From Mariniblastus sp. (GTDB lineage Bacteria; Planctomycetota; Planctomycetia; Pirellulales; Pirellulaceae): a DNA stretch of 64,000 nucleotides. Position numbers and translations under genes: made by a program. Location of the stretch: positions 19,600 to 83,599 of the forward strand of contig JAPKBL010000004.1 in NCBI GenBank assembly GCA_028823415.1. The letters run 5' to 3'. Shown here piece by piece: positions 46,658 to 55,638 of this stretch (position 1 is its first letter; each line of letters starts with the position of its first letter). The notes under the pieces were generated by a model that was not told where the DNA came from, did no database searches, and was given only the letters and a program-made list of their open reading frames with translations.

Positions 46658-48018
46658 ATGATAAATTGAATTTGGAAGATTCTGAGCAGCAGCGACTGGA
46701 TTACTTGGTTTCGCTTCAGCTAAGCGATGAGCTTGGCGAAGCTGAGATCGAAGAGTTAGTTGAGTTGCTCAATTTGTTTCCCGAGGCCCGGCAGCGGTTG
46801 GTTGCCAGTAGCCTTTTTGACGTTCAGTTGGCCGATGTTTTACGAAGCGAGGCTTGCCAACATCCACGCTCTGCACCAATTCCTAATAGAAAAAGACGGT
46901 TCTCCGATTCTTGGAGTGGCGCGATCCTTGTGGCCGCAGCCTTGGTGCTGGCTCTCTTGGCGACGCAGTGGGTGCTTGATTCTCAAGAATCTGATCTGCC
47001 GGAAGATGAGCAAATTGCAAGAATTACTGGCTTGAGTGGTCCATTGCAGTGGACTGGAAATGGCGGTCTCGTTACTAGCGAGTTGATGGTTGGTGCCGAG
47101 TTGCCGGGCGGGACAATTGAAGGACAATCGCCAGAATCATGGTTTGAGTTAATGTTTAAAGACGGGTCGCGCGTGGTGATCGCGGGTCAATCGAGATTGG
47201 TATTTTCTGACCAAGGGCAAAAAGAGCTCCATTTAATCGAGGGCGGTTTTTCTGCGAGCGTGGAACCTCAACCGGCGGGTAAGCCGATGCTGGTTTACAC
47301 GCGAACCGCGGTGCTCGAAGTGCTCGGAACTGAATTTGAAGTTGCGTCAGAGTTGGCGTCAACGTTTTTAAATGTTACCAAAGGAAAGGTGCGTGTGAAA
47401 CGTTTGAGTGATGGTCAGTCACTCGACGTTCCGGCAAAACATCGAGTGACTGCGGCAGCGGATCAATTGTTCGAGTTGGAGCCGACGCCGGAGACAGTGG
47501 GTTTTTGGAAAGATCGCCTGGCGCGTGGCCCCAAGGGTGTTTACGGTACTTGGCAGCCTGGGGACGCGAGCGAAGGTCGCAAGCCTGCGGTTAAATCAAT
47601 TCCTCACACGGTCAAGGAGAGTGGAAAGACAATCTACTGCACTTCCCTGAGGGTTATCAGCGGCGATAGCCCACCGGTTGTGCTGCGTCGTGACAGTCAA
47701 TTGGTCGTCGAAGGCAGAATTGCTAAAAAGACTAAAAGCTTGTACGTAGGGGTGACGTTGCAACATCCCAACGGTGGTTTTGCAGGTCGATTTCAAATTC
47801 GCCTGTCGGGAAAAAGTTTGCCCATCAACGAAAAATTTGAACTAGATCTAGATGTCCAGAATTTCACACTGGATCCTTCATTGCGGGAGATTCAGCACAA
47901 GCTCGCGGATTCGCCGCTCGGTCTGATAGTTACCGATATATGGTGTCATACGCTTTGGGAGCCAGCGGGACTCGAGATTGAAGGCGTAGAGCTTTATGAA
48001 GCAGCATCAGCGGACTGA
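46654..48018 (+). CDS. FecR-domain transmembrane protein (putative anti-sigma factor)
   Basis: ATGA overlap with the ECF gene; one TM (AILVAAALVLALLATQWVL); FecR core (KPMLVYTRTAVLEVLGTEFEVASELASTFLNVTKGKVRVKRLSDGQSLDVPAKHRVTAA). Confidence 0.85.
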   Translation: MNDKLNLEDSEQQRLDYLVSLQLSDELGEAEIEELVELLNLFPEARQRLVASSLFDVQLADVLRSEACQHPRSAPIPNRKRRFSDSWSGAILVAAALVLALLATQWVLDSQESDLPEDEQIARITGLSGPLQWTGNGGLVTSELMVGAELPGGTIEGQSPESWFELMFKDGSRVVIAGQSRLVFSDQGQKELHLIEGGFSASVEPQPAGKPMLVYTRTAVLEVLGTEFEVASELASTFLNVTKGKVRVKRLSDGQSLDVPAKHRVTAAADQLFELEPTPETVGFWKDRLARGPKGVYGTWQPGDASEGRKPAVKSIPHTVKESGKTIYCTSLRVISGDSPPVVLRRDSQLVVEGRIAKKTKSLYVGVTLQHPNGGFAGRFQIRLSGKSLPINEKFELDLDVQNFTLDPSLREIQHKLADSPLGLIVTDIWCHTLWEPAGLEIEGVELYEAASAD

Positions 48019-48027
48019 GAAGGAGAT

Positions 48028-48137
48028 AAAAAACGTTGCCGCACCCCTTGATGATTTAAGGTGGCTGCCTCGCCGGCAGTTTGCAACTATGTGGGACAAC
48101 ATGGGTTAGAGCAATCTGCGGTGCGGCAACATTTTTT
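48028..48137 (+). other. Structured intergenic inverted-repeat element (candidate ncRNA/attenuator or miniature element)
   Basis: Perfect 11-bp arms GTTGCCGCACC (48035-48045) and GGTGCGGCAAC (48120-48130), flanked by A6 (48028-48033) and T6 (48132-48137); internal hairpins CCTT/AAGG, CTGCC-TCGCC-GGCAG (48065-48079) and CTATGT-GGGACA-ACATGG (48087-48104, G-U allowed). Confidence 0.55.
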
Positions 48138-48182
48138 GGGTCGGCTAGATTATGAATTAAAGAATCCAGTAATGCAAAGTCA

Positions 48183-49691
48183 ATGATAAAAAAACAGTCA
48201 AAATCGATCGCCGCCCTTCGATACATTCCACTGGTGGTTTGTGCCGTTTGTTTCCTGGTTCAGGAGTGCCGTGCAGATTGGCCGCAGTTTCGCGGGCAGA
48301 ATTCATCGGGAATTGGAACCGGTTCGCCGCCGATAGTGTTCTCTCCCGGCCAAAATCAACTTTGGAAAATAGATGTCGGCCCTGGGCATAGCTCGCCGTG
48401 CATTGCTGGGCCTCACCTGTTTGTAACCTCTTACGACGAAGCGAAAAAAACACTTGCAGTCATTTGTCTGGAAAAGATCAGTGGTAAGTTGATTTGGAAA
48501 AATGAAATTCAGGTTGAGCAATTTGAAAAAGGGCATCCCTCATTTAACCCAGCAAGTAGCACGCCGACCTCTGACGGGGAACGAGTCGTTGCTTATTTTG
48601 GCTCTTACGGGCTGGTGTGTTATGACGTGAGTGGAAAATTGATTTGGGAAATTAAAATGCCGGTCACCAAATCATTTGGAGGAAATGCGACGTCTCCGGC
48701 CATTATCGGCAGTCAGGTTATTTTGTATCGCGGCAATTACGTCGATCATTTTTTGTTAGCGGTCGACAAGATGACCGGCGAAGAGCGGTGGCGCGTGGCG
48801 CAGGATGAAGAATTCAGTGGTGAAATGGCGTGCACTGCTTGCCCCATCGTTGCCGAGGACCAGGTCATAGTGCATGCAGCGCGGTCGATACAGGCGTATC
48901 AATTGGAGAGCGGGCGAAAGGTGTGGGAGATGAAATGTGCAACGACCGGCACCAGTACGCCTGTGTTGGTGGGGGATGAAGTGCTCGTTGCAGCCTGGAA
49001 CAAACTGGGGGAACCGTCTTTGCGTCCGGAGTTCCCCTCGTTCAAAAAATTACTTGCCGATCACGACAATAACCGTGACGGATCCATCAGTAGAAAAGAG
49101 TTTCCCGACCTTTGGATTTTCCACCGACCCGATGGTATGGAAGCCCCGATGAACGGTGCCAAGATCAGATTTGAACGCGCCGATCAAAATAAAGATACTA
49201 AATTGTCGGCTGACGAATGGCGTCGACAACTAAAAGGTATTGAGAAATTTCGTGCGAACTATCAAACCCACGGCATTCTTGCCATTCCACTTAAGAGTGA
49301 TGGCATGCTGGGAGTCGATCAGATTCGTACCTTAGAGACACAGGGGATTTCCGAGGTTCCCTCTCCTGTCAGTGATGGCAAGTATCTATATTTTGTCAAG
49401 AACGGCGGAGTATTAAGTTGCCTTGAAATTGCGACAGGTAAGCGGGTTTACCGAAAGCGGACGGGAGGCAAGGGAACCCACTATGCGTCTCCTCTAATTG
49501 CTGGTGGTCGAATCTACTGCACTGCTGGAGATGGAAAGATCAGCGTGATTTCCACGGGAGTGAATCCAGAGGTTCTTGCGATCAACGACATGGAAGAAGA
49601 CGTTTTCGCGACCCCTGCCATTGTCGATGGAGTCATTTATGTGCGGACGCATTCGTCTCTTTGTGCTTTTGGTGAGGAGGTGACAAAATGA
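48183..49691 (+). CDS. PQQ-binding-like beta-propeller protein with inserted EF-hand pair
   Basis: DWPQFRGQNSSGIGTGSPPIVFSPGQNQLWKIDVGPGHSSPCIAG, GKLIWKNEI blades; EF-hand-like DHDNNRDGSISRKEF and DQNKDTKLSADEW. Confidence 0.9.
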   Translation: MIKKQSKSIAALRYIPLVVCAVCFLVQECRADWPQFRGQNSSGIGTGSPPIVFSPGQNQLWKIDVGPGHSSPCIAGPHLFVTSYDEAKKTLAVICLEKISGKLIWKNEIQVEQFEKGHPSFNPASSTPTSDGERVVAYFGSYGLVCYDVSGKLIWEIKMPVTKSFGGNATSPAIIGSQVILYRGNYVDHFLLAVDKMTGEERWRVAQDEEFSGEMACTACPIVAEDQVIVHAARSIQAYQLESGRKVWEMKCATTGTSTPVLVGDEVLVAAWNKLGEPSLRPEFPSFKKLLADHDNNRDGSISRKEFPDLWIFHRPDGMEAPMNGAKIRFERADQNKDTKLSADEWRRQLKGIEKFRANYQTHGILAIPLKSDGMLGVDQIRTLETQGISEVPSPVSDGKYLYFVKNGGVLSCLEIATGKRVYRKRTGGKGTHYASPLIAGGRIYCTAGDGKISVISTGVNPEVLAINDMEEDVFATPAIVDGVIYVRTHSSLCAFGEEVTK

Positions 49692-52141
49692 AATCTATTC
49701 GTCATTCTCTTCGTTTGAGTTTAGCTGTTGTTTGTTGGAGTGGAATCGGACTGTGGGCCGCCAATGGATTCGCCGAAGACCAATGGGTCAAGCAAGTGCA
49801 GCCATTGATTGAATCCTCTTGTCTTGCCTGCCACAGTGACGCAAGTGAATCTGGACTAGATCTTTCGACGTTAGGCCATGATCTTTCGGATCCAGTTGTA
49901 TTTAAAAATTGGGAGCACGTTTTTGATCGAGTCCAAATTGGCGAAATGCCTCCCGCGGATGAAACTCGACCAGAGGCGGCGATCTTAGATGCCGCGTTAG
50001 CTGCATTGGAATCAAGCCTTCGCAACGCTAGTCAAAATCATCAACAGGAATTTGGTCGCGTACCGACGCGCCGCCTGACCCCGCTTGAGTTTGAATATTC
50101 ACTTCATGATTTGTTTGGAATTCACGGAAGTTTTGCCAAGTATCTTCCTCCTGAAAATCGGTCGTCTTCCTTCGACACGGTAGCTCGCCAGCAGGGGATG
50201 TCTGCGGTCCATCTGCAAGGTTTTTTAAAAGCGGCAGATGTTGCGATGGACGAGGCGATTCAACTGGGACCGAGGCCAAATTTAGAGCCGGTTGAGATGA
50301 AGTATCAAACCAATCCTTACACAACGATGTGGTTTGAGCGACCAATACGGAACGGCGGTCAGACAGTCAAATTGGCTGACGGAGCTTGGGTTAGTTTTGA
50401 TGGAAAGCCACACGTGGCTCAGTCTAATAATATGGGTTATCGACCCAAATCCCCAGGGCTCTATCGCATTACCGCGGAGGCTTACGGCTATCAGGCCGAT
50501 ACGGTTGTTTCATTTCAGATTTACAAAGGCTCTGATCAGCAAGGAGGTTCCGAGTTGATTGGCTCCTTTGATCTCCCTCCGGGCGAAACACGCCAAATTG
50601 AGTTGACCCATTTTTTTACGCCAGCCGATTTTTTCTACCCCGCACCGGCCGATCACGATTGCCAGGCAGACGGCCGGGAAATATATAGAGCTCGAGGTGC
50701 AAAGAATTACCGAGGTGAAGGTTTGGCAATTAAGTGGCTAAAAATACAAGGCCCTTTGGAGGCTTCGTGGCCACCGGCAAGCACTCGGACGTTTTTGCAG
50801 ACACAGGAATTCGAGGAGAAGCGATCCTCCAAAGGATTTCGTTATTTCAATCCTAAATATCTTAAATCCGATTCCGATCAAGCGCGGGATATAATTTCAA
50901 ATCTCGGTCATCAATTGTTTAGACGGCCACTCCAAGGGGGAGAGCTGGATGGGCTGATCGGGTTGGCTGTGTCCGAATTAGAGGCAGGCCGGCCCCTGCA
51001 TGAGGCGATTCAAGTACCGCTTAAAACGATGATCAGCTCTCCTCAGTTTCTCTATCACGCGGGAGCTCCCGGGAGGCTGAAGGGTTATGCGTTGGCGACA
51101 CGTTTGTCCTATTTTTTATGGAAAAGCATCCCTGACAAAGAGCTTTTCGAACTTGCTGCTACGGGAATGTTGCAGGATAAAAAGGTTTTGGAAAAACAGG
51201 TCAATCGAATGTTGGACGATAAAAGATCAAATCGATTTATCGATGATTTTCTCAACCAATGGCTTGGTTTAGGGCAAATAGATGCGACGACTCCCGATGA
51301 CAAATTATTTCCGGAATACGACGACAACCTTCGGCAGGCGATGCTGGGCGAGACGCGTGCATTCTTTCGAGAACTGATTGATAAGAATTTGAGTACCGAC
51401 CATTTAATTGATTCCGATTTCACTTTTTTGAATCGACGTTTGGCTGAACATTATGGAATGCTGGCTGAGGGTGAAGAAATGGTCAAGGTTTCACTGGCCA
51501 AGAACAGTGTGCGAGGCGGCCTGATGACGCAGGCGAGTATTCTCAAAGTCACGGCGAATGGAGCTGTGACTTCTCCTGTCAAACGGGGAGATTTTGTCTT
51601 GGATAAATTACTCGGTACACCTCCCTCTCCGCCGCCCCCTAATATTGGTTCGATCGAACCGGATACACGAGGCACAACGACGATCCGTGAAACCCTCGCA
51701 GCCCATCGCGATGTGGCATCCTGTGCGAGTTGTCATCGAACGATTGATCCTCCCGGATTTGCGTTGGAACAATTTGATCCAATCGGTGGGTATCGAACAC
51801 GGTACCGCTCGACGGGCAAGGGTGAACGAACGAAGCGCCAATTTCGGGGTCGGGCGATTGATGAATACCGGGAGGGGCCTGAGGTAGATGCGGCAGGGGT
51901 TACCGAAACGGGAGTCGCGTTCAACGGAATCAGGGAATACAAACAGATATTAATGGATCAGAGATCTTTGGTCGCTAAAAATTTATTGACACAACTCGTG
52001 GTTTACTCGACCGGCGCGGAAATTCAATTCGCGGACCGAGATAAAATTCATAAAATGACAGAGGATAATTGTAACGAATCCAGTGGTGTCAGAGATATGA
52101 TCCATGCGATGGTGCAGAGCGATTTGTTCCTTAACAAGTAA
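49688..52141 (+). CDS. DUF1592 (DUF1587/1592/1588/1585) cytochrome-like planctomycete protein
   Basis: CLACH and CASCH heme-binding motifs, RRLTPLEFEYSLHDLFGI, YFLWKSIPDKELFELAATG, SDFTFLNRRLAEHYG, GGLMTQASILKVTANGAVTSPVKRGDFVLDKLLGTPPSPPPPNI, FNGIREYKQILMDQ; ATGA overlap with upstream gene. Confidence 0.95.
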   Translation: MKSIRHSLRLSLAVVCWSGIGLWAANGFAEDQWVKQVQPLIESSCLACHSDASESGLDLSTLGHDLSDPVVFKNWEHVFDRVQIGEMPPADETRPEAAILDAALAALESSLRNASQNHQQEFGRVPTRRLTPLEFEYSLHDLFGIHGSFAKYLPPENRSSSFDTVARQQGMSAVHLQGFLKAADVAMDEAIQLGPRPNLEPVEMKYQTNPYTTMWFERPIRNGGQTVKLADGAWVSFDGKPHVAQSNNMGYRPKSPGLYRITAEAYGYQADTVVSFQIYKGSDQQGGSELIGSFDLPPGETRQIELTHFFTPADFFYPAPADHDCQADGREIYRARGAKNYRGEGLAIKWLKIQGPLEASWPPASTRTFLQTQEFEEKRSSKGFRYFNPKYLKSDSDQARDIISNLGHQLFRRPLQGGELDGLIGLAVSELEAGRPLHEAIQVPLKTMISSPQFLYHAGAPGRLKGYALATRLSYFLWKSIPDKELFELAATGMLQDKKVLEKQVNRMLDDKRSNRFIDDFLNQWLGLGQIDATTPDDKLFPEYDDNLRQAMLGETRAFFRELIDKNLSTDHLIDSDFTFLNRRLAEHYGMLAEGEEMVKVSLAKNSVRGGLMTQASILKVTANGAVTSPVKRGDFVLDKLLGTPPSPPPPNIGSIEPDTRGTTTIRETLAAHRDVASCASCHRTIDPPGFALEQFDPIGGYRTRYRSTGKGERTKRQFRGRAIDEYREGPEVDAAGVTETGVAFNGIREYKQILMDQRSLVAKNLLTQLVVYSTGAEIQFADRDKIHKMTEDNCNESSGVRDMIHAMVQSDLFLNK

Positions 52142-52189
52142 AATTGTAATTACGGGCTGGCTGCTGGGCGGCTAGAAGGGTTTGCGGGA

Positions 52190-53446
52190 ATGAAGAAAAA
52201 ATTAAATCGGAGGACCTTCCTCCGCGGTGCTGGCGTTTCGTTGGCTTTGCCGTGGCTAGAGTCGATGCAACCCGCATGGGGAGAGGGCACCGATTCGCCG
52301 CCGGAGAGAATGGTTTGTATTTGCACGGCATTGGGGCTTCACGGCCCGGCGCTTTATCCTGAAACCACGGAGCCGAACTACGAAGCTACCGAATATCTGA
52401 ATCATCTTAAACGCCACCGAAACGATTTCACTTTGTTTTCCGGCCTATCTCATGTTGACCAAGGTGGAGAACATGCGACAGAACTTACGTTTTTAAGTGG
52501 CGCCCGCAATCCTGGCAAAGATGGGTTTCAAAACTCTGTGTCGGTAGATCAGGTAGCCGCGAGGCATCTGGGCCACGTGACGCGATTTCCCTCGGTGATG
52601 CTCAGCAGCGAGGGGCCCGACAGCCAGTCCTACAATGGCAGTGGTGTCATGGTGCCGGCAGAGTATAGTCCAGCCCGTCTGTTTACTAACTTATTCCTAC
52701 AGGGAAATGCTCGAGAACTGCGTTTGCAAAAGCTGAAACTAACTCAAGGGAAAAGTATTCTTGATGAATTGCGCGAGCAGGCCAAGTCGATGCAGCAAAC
52801 CGCAACAGCGGCGGATCGGGATCGACTTAATGAATATTTTTCGTCCATTCGGGATGCTGAGCAGAATCTGGCCGCTGCGCAGGTTTGGCTTGATCGGCCA
52901 AAGCCAAAAACGACGGCTCTGTGTCCCCAAGATATTCACGATAAAGCCGATTTGATTGGGCGAACTCGCCTCCTATTTCAGATGATTCCATTGATCTTAC
53001 AAACCGATTCCTCGCGAGTCGTCAGTGTTTTTATTCAAGACCATCACGTGGCTCCCAAAATCGAAGGCGTCGAGTCAGAACACCACAATCTCTCGCACCA
53101 TGGACGGGATCAGGTCAAAATCGAGCAATTGAAAAAAATCGAAACCGCGATCCTTGGTTGCTACGGAGAACTTTTGGATCAACTAAAAACCAAAGAGGAA
53201 TCGGGTTCGCGCATACTCGATAAGACGACGGTGATGTTCGGCAGTAATCTTGGAAACGCCAACGCCCATGACCCCAGTAATCTGCCGGTATTTCTTGCGG
53301 GTGGTGGTTTTCAGCACGGAAACTATGTGGCCTTTGATCGGAAAAACAATCAGCCCCTCAGTAATTTATATGTCACGATGCTAAACAAAATGGGTGTCCC
53401 AACCGAAAGTTTTGCAACGAGTACCGGAGCTTTATCTTGGTCGTGA
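52190..53446 (+). CDS. DUF1552 domain-containing protein
   Basis: NRRTFLRGAGVSLALPWLESM; HATELTFLSGA; SVDQVAARHLGHVTRFPSVML; VMFGSNLGNANAHDPSNLPVFLAGGGFQHGNYVAFD. Confidence 0.95.
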   Translation: MKKKLNRRTFLRGAGVSLALPWLESMQPAWGEGTDSPPERMVCICTALGLHGPALYPETTEPNYEATEYLNHLKRHRNDFTLFSGLSHVDQGGEHATELTFLSGARNPGKDGFQNSVSVDQVAARHLGHVTRFPSVMLSSEGPDSQSYNGSGVMVPAEYSPARLFTNLFLQGNARELRLQKLKLTQGKSILDELREQAKSMQQTATAADRDRLNEYFSSIRDAEQNLAAAQVWLDRPKPKTTALCPQDIHDKADLIGRTRLLFQMIPLILQTDSSRVVSVFIQDHHVAPKIEGVESEHHNLSHHGRDQVKIEQLKKIETAILGCYGELLDQLKTKEESGSRILDKTTVMFGSNLGNANAHDPSNLPVFLAGGGFQHGNYVAFDRKNNQPLSNLYVTMLNKMGVPTESFATSTGALSWS

Positions 53447-53485
53447 TCATCAGACGTTTTTAGCATTCAAGCAGGAATCGCAAGT

Positions 53486-54835
53486 ATGAAATTTTATGTT
53501 CCGATAGCGGTATTTTTAGTAATCAGTGTTTCGTTTATTTTTGTCGAAGCTGGGAACGCTCAATCGCTACCTGACGCAGGCGAGTTTTGGCACCATTGGC
53601 GCGGACCCAACGTTACGGGTGTTTCAGCAACAGCGCAGCCGCCGCTGGAATGGAGTGAAGCCAAAAATATTCAATGGAAGGTCAGTATCGACGGCGAAGG
53701 CGGTTCGACGCCGATTATTTGGAAAGACAAAGTGTTTTTGTTGACTGCCATTAAAACTGACAAGGTAGACGCCACGATTCCCAATCCTGAAGATCAACCC
53801 AAGCGTAATTTTTTCGATATAAAAACTCCCAACGCGTTCTACCAATTTGTGGTGATTTGCCTCGACCGTCACTCTGGAAAAGAGCTCTGGCGCCGCGTGG
53901 CGGACGAGCGGATTCCACACGAAGGACATCATGGCGATAATGATTTCGCGCCGGCCTCGCCGACGACCGATGGGAAGCGGTTGTACTGCTGGTTTGGGTC
54001 TGCGGGGCTCTATTGTTTTGACCTCGACGGGAATCCGTTATGGAAGCGGGATTTAGGAAAGGCGTTTGTCGGTTCGAGTCTTGGAGAGGGTTGCTCGCCG
54101 GTAGTCCATGACGGAAAGCTTGTCGTGGTTCGGGACCATTCGAGACAATCGACTATCTCGGTTCTTGATTCAGAAACGGGAAATACACTTTGGGAAAAAA
54201 AGCGGGACGAGCCGAACGCCTGGGCGACGCCGCGAGTGATTGAACACGAGGGTAGAACACAAGTAATCACAGCCGCGTCGAATGAGGTTCGCAGTTATGA
54301 TCTGGCTAACGGAGATGTTATTTGGCGATGCCGGGGGCTGACTGGAAACGTGATTCCCTGTCCGGTTACTCAGGGAGATGTGGTTTACTGCATGAGCGGG
54401 TACGAGGGATTTTCATTGTTGGCGATGAAAATTACCGGAACTGGCGACATCACGGATACCGATGCGGTTCTCTGGAAGAAGCAACAGGGAACCCCGTACA
54501 TTCCATCCCCGTTGCTTTATGATGGAATGTTGTATTTCAGCCAGTCCAATCGAAATATATTGACGTGTCTCGATGCCAAGACGGGAGAAGAGATTTTATC
54601 GCGAACACGGTTGCCGGAATTGTCAAACATTTATGCTTCGCCCGTGGGGGCGCAGGATCGTATTTACTTGACCGGGCGAAGCGGAAAGACGGTTGTATTA
54701 AATCGTACTGATCGGATTGACGTGCTTGCGGTTAACCAACTGGATGAGCGGATTGACTCGTCGCCAGCTTTGGTTGGAAAACAATTGTTTTTACGCGGCG
54801 AGAAGAGTCTCTATTGTATTTCTGAAGGGCAATAA
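53486..54835 (+). CDS. PQQ-binding-like beta-propeller protein
   Basis: FWHHWRGPNVTGVSATAQPPLEWSEAKNIQWKVSIDGEGGSTPIIWKDKVFLLTA; repeated blades; signal peptide. Confidence 0.92.
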   Translation: MKFYVPIAVFLVISVSFIFVEAGNAQSLPDAGEFWHHWRGPNVTGVSATAQPPLEWSEAKNIQWKVSIDGEGGSTPIIWKDKVFLLTAIKTDKVDATIPNPEDQPKRNFFDIKTPNAFYQFVVICLDRHSGKELWRRVADERIPHEGHHGDNDFAPASPTTDGKRLYCWFGSAGLYCFDLDGNPLWKRDLGKAFVGSSLGEGCSPVVHDGKLVVVRDHSRQSTISVLDSETGNTLWEKKRDEPNAWATPRVIEHEGRTQVITAASNEVRSYDLANGDVIWRCRGLTGNVIPCPVTQGDVVYCMSGYEGFSLLAMKITGTGDITDTDAVLWKKQQGTPYIPSPLLYDGMLYFSQSNRNILTCLDAKTGEEILSRTRLPELSNIYASPVGAQDRIYLTGRSGKTVVLNRTDRIDVLAVNQLDERIDSSPALVGKQLFLRGEKSLYCISEGQ

Positions 54836-55029
54836 ACGTGGCGTAAAGTGACTGAGTTGTGGGTGTTGGAGCGGATTCGATGTGGTTGCGTGGAGGGATC
54901 GAAACGCGCGTGGGATTAATTTGGTTAAGATGTCGCAATGGATGCTGTTAAGGCGACTGGAAATCGTAGCCGCGGGTTTCCCGGGGAGCTCGCGATTCAA
55001 ACGAAAATATTAGACATAGGAAGAGTAGC

Positions 55030-55602
55030 ATGAAGTTATTGATTACTTTTGGTGCGCTAATCATTGCGATGGTGAGCGCAGGTAGCGATGCGATGGCGGG
55101 CAACAACAACTCCACCCCAAGTGAGGAACTAAAGGTGGGTGACCCCGCTCCGAATTGGAAACTAACAGGCAGTGACGGCAAGGTCTACCAGCTATCAGAT
55201 TTTAAAGGAAAGAAGGCTGTGGTCGTGGCTTGGTACCCGATGGCGTTAACCGGCGGCTGAGCGATGGAATGTAAGTCGCTTCGTGCAAGCGGCAAAGATT
55301 TGAAGAAGTTCAACGTGGCATATTTTGGGGCAAGTTGCGATCCTCTGGAAAAGAACAAGGAGTTCGCAGAGAAGCTCGAATTGGATTATCCGTTGCTTAG
55401 TGATACCGACAGTAAAGTCGCATCAGCGTACGGAATTCAAAGGGGGAAACGATCGAAGCGTGTGACAATTTTCGTCGACTTAGACGGCAAGATTGCATAC
55501 GTGGAGTCAAAAGTAAATTTGCGAGAGCACGGCAAGCAAATCGTCGAGCAACTCGAGAAGTTAAGTGTTGCTAAAATGCCTGTGGACGCAAAGAAAAAGT
55601 GA
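55030..55602 (+). CDS. Secreted peroxiredoxin (AhpC/TSA, Bcp/PrxQ-like), candidate selenoprotein: in-frame TGA at 55258-55260 read as Sec
   Basis: Track ORFs 55030..55260 and 55264..55602 share a frame and are separated only by TGA-GCG. Joined product (190 aa): MKLLITFGALIIAMVSAGSDAMAGNNNSTPSEELKVGDPAPNWKLTGSDGKVYQLSDFKGKKAVVVAWYPMALTGG-U-AMECKSLRASGKDLKKFNVAYFGASCDPLEKNKEFAEKLELDYPLLSDTDSKVASAYGIQRGKRSKRVTIFVDLDGKIAYVESKV...; U aligns with the peroxidatic Cys of canonical TGGC/TPGC motifs. Confidence 0.85.
55275..55293 (+). promoter_or_regulatory. Candidate bacterial SECIS stem-loop
   Basis: GTCGCTT (55275-55281)-loop CGTGC-AAGCGGC (55287-55293): 7 pairs including one G-U; loop begins 21 nt after the TGA and has G at loop position 2. 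Confidence 0.65.
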
Positions 55603-55638
55603 AACCGTGTAAACGGTTATGGTAAAAGGGTGGTTCGA

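Noticed and set aside
55030-55260. Interpretation of the peroxiredoxin as a plain pseudogene/frameshift
   Set aside because: Frame is preserved on both sides, the stop is TGA exactly at the catalytic Cys position, the downstream half is intact, and a SECIS-like stem follows; pseudogenisation is kept only as the alternative to test.
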